A DNA stretch of 64,000 bases from assembly GCA_014802265.1 (NCBI GenBank), contig JAAVCP010000023.1, forward strand, positions 1 through 64,000, read 5' to 3'. This DNA is from Bacteroides sp. (GTDB taxonomy: Bacteria; Bacteroidota; Bacteroidia; Bacteroidales; Muribaculaceae). The translations under genes and the position numbers were made by a program. The notes beneath the pieces were generated by a model. That model had not been told where the DNA came from. It searched no databases and saw nothing but the letters and a program-made list of their open reading frames with translations. Shown here one piece after another: positions 24,772 to 32,405 of the stretch; position 1 is the first letter of the stretch; each line of letters opens with the position of its first letter.

Positions 24772-25498
24772 AATTAATTATACACTATCCGTGGCTATTA
24801 TAGGCACTGGCAACGTTGCTTCCCATCTCTGTAAGGCTTTGGAAGACAAGGTATCTGTTTTTCAGGTTAACCCCCATTCCTTCGAGGGTATGCCTCCGCA
24901 CACTGATATTATCATTATATCGGTGAAAGACAGTGCCGTTTCTGAGGTGGCAGCAAATCTTCCTGAAAACGACAGTATTGTGGTGCATACTTCCGGTTCC
25001 GTACCGATGACTGTGCTTGCTCCATTTGCTTCCAGGTTCGGGGTATTTTATCCCCTTCAGACTTTTACTAAAGATGTCCCTTTAAATTATTCTGAGATAC
25101 CTTTCTTTATTGAGGGTAATACTCTTGAAACCTCCTCTGCCCTTTCCCATTTGGCAACCCTTATCTCTCCTTATGTGCATTCTGCTGATTCGGAATCACG
25201 TAAAATTCTTCATCTTGCTTCGGTTTTTGCATGTAATTTCTCTAATGCTCTAATTGGGGTGGCAGCCAACATCCTGACTGAGGCAGGCATGGATTATCAT
25301 ATATTACTACCTCTTCTCCGGCAGACAATTGCTAAACTTGAGACGATGGCACCCACTGAGGCTCAGACCGGACCTGCAGCACGTAAAGATCTCCAAGTTA
25401 TTGATGCCCACATGAAGATGCTTGACAAAAAAGGTGATCCTGCTGTAACTAAGATTTATGAATCTCTATCTAATTTGATTATAAATAAGAAATCATGA
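24749..25498 (+). CDS. DUF2520/Rossmann-fold oxidoreductase-like protein
   Basis: SVAIIGTGNVASHLCKALED is a dinucleotide-binding GxGxxA fold; TDIIIISVKDSAVSEVA and VVHTSGSVPMTVLAPF continue the pattern of the 2-dehydropantoate/pyrroline-5-carboxylate reductase-like superfamily, and the C-terminal helical part (FACNFSNALIGVAANIL, then PLLRQTIAKLE) is DUF2520. Members are annotated as NAD(P)-binding, but no substrate is known. The start could be ATG 24749 or 24761, both inside the end of the preceding gene. The stop overlaps the next start (ATGA). Confidence 0.8.
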   Translation: MSINMSSKINYTLSVAIIGTGNVASHLCKALEDKVSVFQVNPHSFEGMPPHTDIIIISVKDSAVSEVAANLPENDSIVVHTSGSVPMTVLAPFASRFGVFYPLQTFTKDVPLNYSEIPFFIEGNTLETSSALSHLATLISPYVHSADSESRKILHLASVFACNFSNALIGVAANILTEAGMDYHILLPLLRQTIAKLETMAPTEAQTGPAARKDLQVIDAHMKMLDKKGDPAVTKIYESLSNLIINKKS

Positions 25499-26019
25499 GT
25501 GGAATTAATTATGATCTCCGTAAAATAAAGGGGTTCGTCTTCGATGTTGACGGCGTACTCTCCCCTTCCACCGTTCCTCTTGGTGAGGACGGTTATCCCA
25601 AACGAATGGTAAGTGTCAAAGACGGCTATGCACTGCAGCTGGCTATGAAACTTGGTTTTAAGATAGCAGTAATAACCGGAGGTTCCGGTACATCCATTAT
25701 TGCTCGGTTTAAATCTCTCAGGATCGAAGATGTGTACACAAATGCCCATAAGAAGCTCCCGATGTTGCAAGAATGGTTGAAAAAAAATAAATTGTCGGCT
25801 GAAGAGGTGGCATATATGGGTGATGACATTCCCGACCTACCTTGCATGCGCAATGTCGGTCTGCCCGCTGCTCCGTTTGATGCCTGCTGGGAAGCCAAAG
25901 AGACAGCTGCTTACATATCAAAATTTTCTGGCGGCTACGGTTGTGTGCGCGACCTCATTGAGCAGACACTGAAAGCGCAAGATCTATGGCTTACCAACGA
26001 AAACGCTTTCAATTGGTAA
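25495..26019 (+). CDS. kdsC: KdsC-like HAD phosphatase (3-deoxy-D-manno-octulosonate 8-phosphate phosphatase)
   Basis: HAD motif I is FVFDVDGVLSPS, with the nucleophile Asp and the +2 Asp; motif II is AVITGGSGT; motifs III and IV are a lysine before MGDDIPDLPCM. At 174 residues without a cap domain it matches the tetrameric C0-type KdsC group, which removes phosphate from Kdo-8-phosphate for lipid A-core synthesis. Related phosphatases act on other nonulosonate phosphates, so the exact substrate is likely but not certain. It overlaps the DUF2520 gene by 4 bp. Confidence 0.85.
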   Translation: MSGINYDLRKIKGFVFDVDGVLSPSTVPLGEDGYPKRMVSVKDGYALQLAMKLGFKIAVITGGSGTSIIARFKSLRIEDVYTNAHKKLPMLQEWLKKNKLSAEEVAYMGDDIPDLPCMRNVGLPAAPFDACWEAKETAAYISKFSGGYGCVRDLIEQTLKAQDLWLTNENAFNW

Positions 26020-26060
26020 TCAGTCCCACCACTTCACAACCTCAAAACTCCACGCCCTCC

Positions 26061-26642
26061 ATGCTCCCCAATCTAAAAGACTATAAAATTCTTCTCGCCA
26101 GCAAATCCCCTCGTCGCCGTGAGCTCCTCCAGATGCTCCGTATCCCTTTTAGTGTTGTCTCAATCGGTGGTATTAAAGAAGATTATCCCGATACAGTACC
26201 CTTGATTGATGTTCCACAATATGTCTCTTCAAAAAAAGCTGATGCCTACCATGAGCTAATAAAAGATGATGAAATGATTATCACAGCCGACACCATGGTG
26301 ATATGCGATAATAAAATCCTCGGCAAACCAAAGGATGCCGAGGACGCTATAGAAATGTTGCTCTTACTCTCCGAAAAAACTCATCAGGTGGCAACCGGCG
26401 TGACAATCTCAACTAAAGACCGCCGTACATCTTTCACCACTGTGACAGATGTCTCTTTCGCGAAACTTTCCGAAGAAGAGGTGCGCTACTATGTAGAAAA
26501 CTATATGCCCCTCGATAAAGCAGGGGCATACGGTATTCAGGAATGGATTGGCGGAGTGGCAGTTAGTGGAATCAACGGTAGTTACTACAATGTGATGGGG
26601 CTACCTGTCCATCGCCTTTACCAGGAACTCAAAATGTTTTAA
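26061..26642 (+). CDS. maf: Maf-family nucleotide pyrophosphatase (dTTP/UTP type)
   Basis: I choose ATG 26061 (MLPNLKDYKILLASKSPRR); an ATG at 25986 would add an unconserved stretch inside kdsC. Maf motifs are LLASKSPRRRELL, ITADTMV, GKPKDAEDA and YNVMGLPVHRLY. The family hydrolyses non-canonical or canonical nucleoside triphosphates to monophosphates (YhdE type: dTTP, UTP). The 193-residue length is normal. Its stop overlaps the stop of the converging ROK gene by three bases, with no room for a terminator. Confidence 0.88.
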   Translation: MLPNLKDYKILLASKSPRRRELLQMLRIPFSVVSIGGIKEDYPDTVPLIDVPQYVSSKKADAYHELIKDDEMIITADTMVICDNKILGKPKDAEDAIEMLLLLSEKTHQVATGVTISTKDRRTSFTTVTDVSFAKLSEEEVRYYVENYMPLDKAGAYGIQEWIGGVAVSGINGSYYNVMGLPVHRLYQELKMF

Positions 26643-27655
26643 GAAGCAGCTGTTGGCTCCTCTACTGCTGGGACTGAACGGTCTTCGTAGCGGTATTTTG
26701 CCTCCCAGCCAAGTGCCGATGCCCCAAGCACAGCTGCATCGCTCTCCTTAAGTTCTGAGAGGATAATTTTTGTTTTGCCACGGAAAATAGGCATCAGTGA
26801 TTTCTCAAATGACTCTTTGATAGGACGCATGAGAAGATCCCCACTCTTTGCCAAGCCGCCGAAGAGTATGATGGCTTGCGGGCTGGTAAAGGCTACCATG
26901 TCGGCAAATGTCTGCCCAAGTATGGTGCCGGTATATTCAAATATATCCTTTGCCAACTTGTCGCCTGCCATTGCAGCGTCATATACGTCTTTTGAAGTGA
27001 TATCTTCTATCTGAAGATTGCGGAGCACTGATGGTTCAGATCTTACCTCAAGGAATTCTCTTGCGGTACGTGCCACTCCGGTTGCAGAGCAATACGCCTC
27101 AAGACAGCCGGTGCGTCCGCAGCCGCATACACGGCCGTTGTTGCGTTTCACTACCAGGTGACCAAGCTCGCCGGCAAAACCGTCATGCCCATAAACCACC
27201 TGTCCGTTAACCACGATACCCGATCCTACGCCGGTGCCGAGGGTAATCATGATGAAATCTTTCATACCTCTTGCTGCGCCGTAGGTCATCTCGCCTAAGG
27301 CAGCTGCATTCGCATCATTGGTGATTGACACCGGTATGCCGTTGAACGCTTTGCTCACCTTCTCTGCCAATGGGATAATCGGACCCCAGGGAAGGTTTGG
27401 CGGATTCTGAATCTCACCTGTGTAATAGTTGGCATTAGGTGCGCCGATGCCAATGCCATAAATCTTGTCTTCTGCGTCATGCAGTTTGAGAAGACGCATC
27501 ACTCCTGTGTGAAGCTCCTCCACATAATCATCAAAGTTTGAATGTTTGCGTGTCTTGATTGAGTCACTTGCTATTACGTGACCGCGCGCATCTACGATTC
27601 CGAACACTGTGTTGGTGCCACCTATATCGACACCTAATACATAAGGCTTGCTCAT
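26639..27655 (-). CDS. ROK-family sugar kinase (glucokinase-like)
   Basis: ATP-binding GVDIGGTNTVFGIVD lies at the start, ITNDANAAALGE and TLGTGVGSGIV in the middle, and the zinc motif CGCGRTGCLEAYCS at about 180-193. These are ROK kinase signatures, and the protein has no helix-turn-helix. At 338 residues it fits bacterial glucokinase, which phosphorylates glucose (or another hexose) for glycolysis. It converges on maf, and its promoter lies about 210 bp upstream, giving a long AT-rich leader. In its present orientation the invertible promoter at 28285-28315 also points toward this gene. Confidence 0.85.
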   Translation of the reverse strand: MSKPYVLGVDIGGTNTVFGIVDARGHVIASDSIKTRKHSNFDDYVEELHTGVMRLLKLHDAEDKIYGIGIGAPNANYYTGEIQNPPNLPWGPIIPLAEKVSKAFNGIPVSITNDANAAALGEMTYGAARGMKDFIMITLGTGVGSGIVVNGQVVYGHDGFAGELGHLVVKRNNGRVCGCGRTGCLEAYCSATGVARTAREFLEVRSEPSVLRNLQIEDITSKDVYDAAMAGDKLAKDIFEYTGTILGQTFADMVAFTSPQAIILFGGLAKSGDLLMRPIKESFEKSLMPIFRGKTKIILSELKESDAAVLGASALGWEAKYRYEDRSVPAVEEPTAAS

Positions 27656-27861
27656 GATACTATTTTTTTAAAGGCTTTCTATTAATTATGAAATTATTTA
27701 GACTTTTTCATTTCCATGAAAAATGCGGAAAGAGGATCTTAAATGAGATTTCTTTAATTAAAACCAATCATTCCTGTAAAAAGTTTAAACGACAAATAAT
27801 GTATCTATCCGTCATAAGAGATTTCTCAAATTAAAAAAGACCTCAATCTTCTTTCCAACCG

Positions 27862-27892
27862 CAAATATATAACATTTTTTACGATAACCCAA
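27862..27892 (-). promoter_or_regulatory. Promoter of the ROK kinase gene
   Basis: On the minus strand TTG (27890-27892), 20-nt spacer, TATATTTG (27862-27869), an exact consensus fit. The leader to the ATG at 27655 would be about 200 nt and contains no evident ORF. Confidence 0.6.
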
Positions 27893-28213
27893 TTTTAACA
27901 CAAAAATAATGAGCCAAAAACACAATAATCTCAAAATTTGAAACCAAAATCTATAAAACGCCATCTGCTTAACTACCTATCCTAACCCATATCTATTATC
28001 TGTTTTTACGTCATTATCTTCTCTCCACCGGAATCTCCTGTACTTTTATATTATAATACGCCGTTGTATAATCCAAATCTGTCTCTGATCCATATCTTTT
28101 TTAATAGAGACACAAGTGTTTAATAGTACCATCCATACCTCACGGGCGAGTGTTCTCATGCCTTTAGTCTGTTTTAATGATGACGGCAATCCAAATCTTT
28201 TAAGTCATCCAAA
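27893..28213. other. Non-coding AT-rich region with dispersed ATCCAAATCT repeats
   Basis: No ORF of protein-like composition was found. ATCCAAATCT occurs in direct orientation at 28071-28080, 28189-28198 and 28207-28216, with a fourth copy at 28458-28467 in the right end of the invertible element. At 28083-28112 TGTCTCT and AGAGACA arms flank a 17-19 nt spacer and look like a degenerate relative of the inversion sites. Confidence 0.5.
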
Positions 28214-28479
28214 TCTCTCGGTAAGAGAGTGTGAAATTTCCGAGGAAAACACTCCTGCGGACTCCCTTTTTCCTGTTCTGAATGCAAAGTTACTAATTGC
28301 TATTGAATTATGCAAATAAATTTCACTCCAATTATAACTCCGGAGGCTACCGCCACAACCAAATTTATCCCGCTGATTTACATCATTCGCACAACTTGTT
28401 TTAAAATTACCAATTTTAATATATCCTAAACACGTTATTCTCAATTATTTACAAGTCATCCAAATCTCTTACCGAGAGA
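28214..28479. other. Probable invertible promoter element upstream of the capsule locus
   Basis: The ends are exact inverted repeats of 15 bp: TCTCTCGGTAAGAGA (28214-28228) and TCTCTTACCGAGAGA (28465-28479). Each is a short dyad (CTCT...AGAG) around an asymmetric CGGTA/TACCG centre that is inverted between the two sites, the layout expected for a tyrosine recombinase crossover. Both sites also share AAGTCATCCAAATCTCT on their left side. The 236 bp between them contain one consensus promoter reading left. This corresponds to the phase-variable capsule promoters of Bacteroides, here in the orientation that does not drive the locus. Confidence 0.6.
28285..28315 (-). promoter_or_regulatory. Promoter inside the invertible element, pointing away from the capsule genes
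   Basis: On the minus strand TTG (28313-28315), 20-nt spacer, TAACTTTG (28285-28292), a perfect consensus. Inversion would move the -7 box to about 28401-28408 on the plus strand, about 250 bp before the first ORF of the locus. Confidence 0.65.
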
Positions 28480-28630
28480 CATGAAGGTTTTTCCTAATAC
28501 CCCTGTAATGAAAACCGGTGCCAAACACCAAAAGACATATCCAATTCAACCCCCTGCCCGAGCACAATACCCTAAGGCAGAGGGAAATAAAACATTAATG
28601 GGAATATATGCCCGGTTCGCAGACTTATTT

Positions 28631-28659
28631 TTGCAAATATCTAATCTTCAATACATTTG
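28631..28659 (+). promoter_or_regulatory. Fixed promoter-like sequence at the start of the capsule locus
   Basis: TTG (28631-28633), 18-nt spacer, TACATTTG (28652-28659). It lies outside the inverted repeats and so would be constant. It overlaps the TTG codon at 28657, so a transcript from here would need a start codon further down. Confidence 0.45.
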
Positions 28660-29250
28660 CAAACTCAATTCCAGTCATTTGTTGCAATAAGACTCACGCA
28701 GGCTGACCCTAATTCAACTGCCGCAAAGGCTATGAGGTCATTCCTTGAGTCTGCCGCACACGGATATGCGCTCACTCCTGAGGCAATGCTCGCAGACTGG
28801 GTGGCAGTAATGATCGACCGTGGGTTGTCCGACTCCAGTCGCACAAGATACCTTGGCACACTCTCCAATATATATAAGGAGTATTTGGCGCAGTCAGGTG
28901 CCGCTAAAGTAGACTCTCTGATCCACCTTCGTAATATCAGAACCAATCCCGAGGCGGTTGAAGAGGCAACCCGAATGGCAGTACGCCTGCGAAAGGTATT
29001 TGGTATGGTAATAAATGATGCACGGTATCAGCCGGAGATTGCAGTCCTGTTGTACATGCTCCTGAACGTATCAAATGACCTAAAGGCAGCAATATCGCTC
29101 CAAACCTGTGACTATGAACCACAGTTCCCACAGATGGACAGCGTAATTGACCCAGATACATTTCACCACCGCCGACGATATGTCTTCGATCTCGCGCAAA
29201 GTCGCAAGAGAATGTCACAACTGTGCAGAGAGACGCTCACTGACACATAA
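28657..29250 (+). CDS. Tyrosine-recombinase-like (SAM-like core-binding) protein, N-terminal half of a split regulator
   Basis: Residues about 40-90 (LTPEAMLADWVAVMIDRGLS, then TRYLGTLSNIYKEYL) match the SAM-like core-binding domain of phage integrases. The following part (EIAVLLYMLLNVSNDLKAAI) aligns with the start of the catalytic domain, but the catalytic Arg of the usual GLR is absent, so it is probably not an active recombinase. The start is uncertain: the frame opens at TTG 28657 and the first ATG is 28732. The frame is the same as that of the next ORF, separated only by TAA at 29248-29250. The region is GC-richer than the capsule genes. Confidence 0.6.
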   Translation: MQTQFQSFVAIRLTQADPNSTAAKAMRSFLESAAHGYALTPEAMLADWVAVMIDRGLSDSSRTRYLGTLSNIYKEYLAQSGAAKVDSLIHLRNIRTNPEAVEEATRMAVRLRKVFGMVINDARYQPEIAVLLYMLLNVSNDLKAAISLQTCDYEPQFPQMDSVIDPDTFHHRRRYVFDLAQSRKRMSQLCRETLTDT

Positions 29251-29259
29251 TCATACCTG

Positions 29260-30090
29260 ATGACACGCGGTATACACCTCAGTCGGCAGTTCTCACCATC
29301 ATCTGTCATAGCTCTGTGGGTAGCAATGGCACGCATGGCAGACATTACACTCCCCGAGATCTGTGCCATAATACCCGAAGTACCCGGAGAGTTCCCATAT
29401 CTTTCCCTCGTAACCCCCGCTGTCCTCTCCCCGGAACGCACCGATACCATAAAAATGACCATTGCCGAAGCGTTCTTACCATCATCAGACCACTGGTACG
29501 CCATGAAGCTCCGGCGGGGTATATCATTCAGTGACATTTCCAGTATACTCTCTGGTACCATACCAGATGCCTACGAGGCAGCTTCATTCTTCTATCCGGA
29601 GCGGGAATCCGTAAAAAAGATCGGCAAGAGGATAGTCAGGGAAACAGTCCCGGTGATTCCCGACATCGTGTTTCTCCGTATTCAGCAACGACACCTCGCT
29701 GACATCGACCGGACACTACGGCACGCAGGCATGGCATGGGTATTCAGAATGACAAATACACCGGATAGTGAATACTCAATCATCGATAACGCGTCTATGC
29801 TCACGTTTGAACGTGCGGTCGGACTCCTCACACCGGATATGAAGGTAGAGTTGACCGACAGGGCTCCGCTTTCAATCGGTAGGGAGGTTTGCATCACAGG
29901 AGGAGTTCTCGCAGGGTACCGAGGCATAATATATGACATAAAGCCTACTACCATACACCAACACTCCGACAATCAGCCAACAACACGCCAAATATACATG
30001 CGAATTTCCTCATCAGACTTCATGAAGATTGAGGTAGCAGTTGACGAAGAATTCATAGAGCCCCTACTCTCTGACACTAAATACTCCTAA
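29260..30090 (+). CDS. UpxY/NusG-like transcription antiterminator (NGN-KOW)
   Basis: Residues about 78-195 form a NusG N-terminal-like domain: HWYAMKLRRG, SFFYPERESVKKIGKRIVRE and VPVIPDIVFLRI, the last being the strand typical of NGN. A KOW motif follows at 206-226 (IGREVCITGGVLAGYRGIIYDI). This is the UpxY family that lets RNA polymerase read through long capsule operons. The first 75 residues (FSPSSVIALWVAMARMADIT) continue the recombinase-like half encoded upstream in the same frame, past one TAA. Either the two are made separately or the TAA is a mutation. It is followed 19 bp later by another small gene. Confidence 0.75.
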   Translation: MTRGIHLSRQFSPSSVIALWVAMARMADITLPEICAIIPEVPGEFPYLSLVTPAVLSPERTDTIKMTIAEAFLPSSDHWYAMKLRRGISFSDISSILSGTIPDAYEAASFFYPERESVKKIGKRIVRETVPVIPDIVFLRIQQRHLADIDRTLRHAGMAWVFRMTNTPDSEYSIIDNASMLTFERAVGLLTPDMKVELTDRAPLSIGREVCITGGVLAGYRGIIYDIKPTTIHQHSDNQPTTRQIYMRISSSDFMKIEVAVDEEFIEPLLSDTKYS

Positions 30091-30109
30091 CACATAATCA
30101 CTTCTCTAA

Positions 30110-30754
30110 GTGCTGCCATCAGCTTCCAATATAGACTACTCATCCCCTAAGGTAATCCTCGACTACCAACTACTGCTCCTAAAGCACTACGAAGCCGAGG
30201 GTGCCCTAAACTCACCGCGCACAAATTCCCCGGCAATAAAACTCATCGACCACGAGGCAGACATCTGGCTCAAAAATGTGGAAACCTTCCTCCTCCCACA
30301 CACAACACCCTCCTCTCCTACAGCCTACATCCCATCCTTACTATCAGCCTACGACCTAATCCACCGTGCATGTCGTCAGACGGCTCCCCCAATAGAATTC
30401 CTCAACTCCGTCCGCAAAGACACTGCCGACAGATGGCTCGCTGGTGACAAATCCCTCTCCCAAACACGGCTCATGCTTCTCCTCTGGCACATAATGGACC
30501 AAGACCGCCGCTACCGCGACTTCTGCCTTACCATCAACGACACCTGGATCCGCGAACTCCTAAAATACGGACGCTTCCGCGGAATCACCAACGATGAAGC
30601 CGCTCTCCGCCTCAACCACATCCTCTCCCAAGATCTCACCCTCTATCTCGGACCTTCCCCAATAACCCAATCCGCCCACCGTCGCCGCTGGTCTCGTGCC
30701 CTCCGCTATATTTCTTCATATCAGAAAATACTAATAGCTCAATTAACTTTATAA
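30110..30754 (+). CDS. Hypothetical helical protein in the UpxZ position
   Basis: This 214-residue protein begins with GTG at 30110; there is no ATG near the start. It is all-helical and leucine- and arginine-rich (ILDYQLLLLKHYEAEGAL, SLLSAYDLIHRACRQ, LMLLLWHIMDQDRRYRDFCL). I see no known domain. Its position directly after the NusG-like gene is that of upxZ in Bacteroides capsule loci, whose product inhibits UpxY proteins of other loci; a similar role is inference from position only. Codon use is strongly C-rich, unlike the AT-rich capsule genes, so it belongs to the fixed head of the locus. Confidence 0.6.
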   Translation: MLPSASNIDYSSPKVILDYQLLLLKHYEAEGALNSPRTNSPAIKLIDHEADIWLKNVETFLLPHTTPSSPTAYIPSLLSAYDLIHRACRQTAPPIEFLNSVRKDTADRWLAGDKSLSQTRLMLLLWHIMDQDRRYRDFCLTINDTWIRELLKYGRFRGITNDEAALRLNHILSQDLTLYLGPSPITQSAHRRRWSRALRYISSYQKILIAQLTL

Positions 30755-30828
30755 TCCTATCATCACTTATCTCCTAACTCTCTTAGATCCCTCCTCTCAT
30801 TCGTCATAATCTCTTGATAATCATCTAA

Positions 30829-30896
30829 AGGATTACGATAAGAATCACAAAAGAAAACTATTCCACACAATTCTTAATAATTCTTATCGTAATCCT
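30829..30896. promoter_or_regulatory. Long-loop inverted repeat before the first capsule biosynthesis gene
   Basis: AGGATTACGATAAGAAT (30829-30845) and ATTCTTATCGTAATCCT (30880-30896) are exact inverted repeats of 17 bp with a 34-nt loop. They lie in the 200-bp untranslated stretch between the regulators and wzx, a fitting place for an antitermination signal or a second recombination site. Confidence 0.55.
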
Positions 30897-30953
30897 ATCA
30901 TAATATCTAATCTGGATAAGATTTCAGCCATAATTGCTTAAGTAAAATAGAAG

Positions 30954-32396
30954 ATGACTGAATCATTAAAAAATAAGACTATTAAAGGAACTCTTTGGAG
31001 TACTCTCGAACGATTCTCGGTACAGGGTATCCAGTTTATAGTCATGATTATTATGGCTCGCCTACTTACACCTGATGACTATGGGCTTATAGGTATGCTA
31101 ACTATTTTTATAGCTCTCTCTCAAGCATTTATTGACAGTGGGTTCTCCAAGGCTCTTATCCGTAAACTTGATAGATCAGAAGTAGACAATTCCACCGTCT
31201 TCTACTTTAACATTGCAGTCGGTATTCTTCTTTACCTACTGCTGTTTCTTTCAGCACCCCTCATTGCAAAGTTCTATAATGAACCGATACTTACACCCCT
31301 CACACGTGCTATGGGTTTAAGTCTAATCTTTAATTCACTCGTAGTTGTCCAAAGAGCATTACTTACCATTAATCTTGATTTTAAGACACAAGCAAAAGCC
31401 TCGTTTGTTGGGGCAATAATTTCTGGTATCATAGGAATATGGATGGCATATTCTAACTTCGGAGTTTGGGCAATAGCCTGGCAACAAGTTTCAAACCTCG
31501 CAGTAGTTACAGTAATGCTGTGGGTACTGTCTCATTGGAAACCCATCTGGGTATACTCATGGAAATCATTCCATGAACTTTTCGGATTTGGCTCAAAAAT
31601 GCTTGCCTCTGGACTATTAGACACTTTATATAAGAATATGTACCTGATTGTAATAGGCAAGGTATTCAAAGCCGCTGATTTAGGATATTATACACGTGCT
31701 CACCAGTTCACTGACTTCGCTTCCTCCAACATCACAGGTATATTTCAACGTGTTACCTACCCCGTGTTATGTTCAATTCAGGAGGATGACACACGGCTGG
31801 CGGATGTATACAGGAGACTCCTAAAGACATCAGCATTTATAATATTTCCACTGATGACGGGACTGGCTGCCGTTGCCAAACCGATGATCCTGGCGTTTCT
31901 GACTGAGAAATGGCTCTTCTCGGCTACGCTAATACAGATCCTCTGTTTCTCCCAGATGTGGTACCCTGTACATTCCATAAACCTGAACCTGCTGCAGGTC
32001 AAAGGAAGAAGCGATCTTTTCCTTAGGCTTGAGATCATAAAGAAGACCCTCGGTGTCATCATGCTCTGTATCACCCTACCTCTCGGTCTCATACCGATGT
32101 GCTGGGGAATGTTAGTAAACTCAATAATTGCCCTGATCATAAACACCTACTATACCGGCAAGCTCATTCACCTCGGGTTCACGGCACAGATGCGTGACCT
32201 GTTGCCTACACTTGTACTCAGCATTACGGTCGGAGCAGCCGTGTTCCTGACCGTCTCATACCTTCCCATGGAGGCATGGCTTGCACTTACCGTAGGTGTC
32301 ATTGAAGGAATCCTTCTGTATGCTGTCATGGCAAAGATACTGAGATTTACAGAATTCTCAGAATTGGTATCACTTCTACGAAGAAAAATAAACTAA
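30954..32396 (+). CDS. Polysaccharide flippase, Wzx/WzxC type
   Basis: The 480-residue protein has 12-14 predicted membrane helices and begins with TIKGTLWSTLERFSVQGIQF and IMARLLTPDDYGLIGML, the signature of the MOP-family polysaccharide exporters (WzxC-like). Such proteins flip undecaprenyl-pyrophosphate-linked repeat units across the inner membrane. It is the first biosynthesis gene of the locus, 200 bp after the regulator genes, and is followed 9 bp later by the aminotransferase. Base composition changes inside the gene: the 5' part is AT-richer than the 3' part, which may reflect recombination. Confidence 0.9.
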   Translation: MTESLKNKTIKGTLWSTLERFSVQGIQFIVMIIMARLLTPDDYGLIGMLTIFIALSQAFIDSGFSKALIRKLDRSEVDNSTVFYFNIAVGILLYLLLFLSAPLIAKFYNEPILTPLTRAMGLSLIFNSLVVVQRALLTINLDFKTQAKASFVGAIISGIIGIWMAYSNFGVWAIAWQQVSNLAVVTVMLWVLSHWKPIWVYSWKSFHELFGFGSKMLASGLLDTLYKNMYLIVIGKVFKAADLGYYTRAHQFTDFASSNITGIFQRVTYPVLCSIQEDDTRLADVYRRLLKTSAFIIFPLMTGLAAVAKPMILAFLTEKWLFSATLIQILCFSQMWYPVHSINLNLLQVKGRSDLFLRLEIIKKTLGVIMLCITLPLGLIPMCWGMLVNSIIALIINTYYTGKLIHLGFTAQMRDLLPTLVLSITVGAAVFLTVSYLPMEAWLALTVGVIEGILLYAVMAKILRFTEFSELVSLLRRKIN

Positions 32397-32405
32397 ACCC
32401 TATAT

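Noticed and set aside
27893-28656. CRISPR array in the ATCCAAATCT repeat region
   Set aside because: Repeats are short, irregularly spaced and not associated with cas genes; the pattern fits recombination or regulatory sites.
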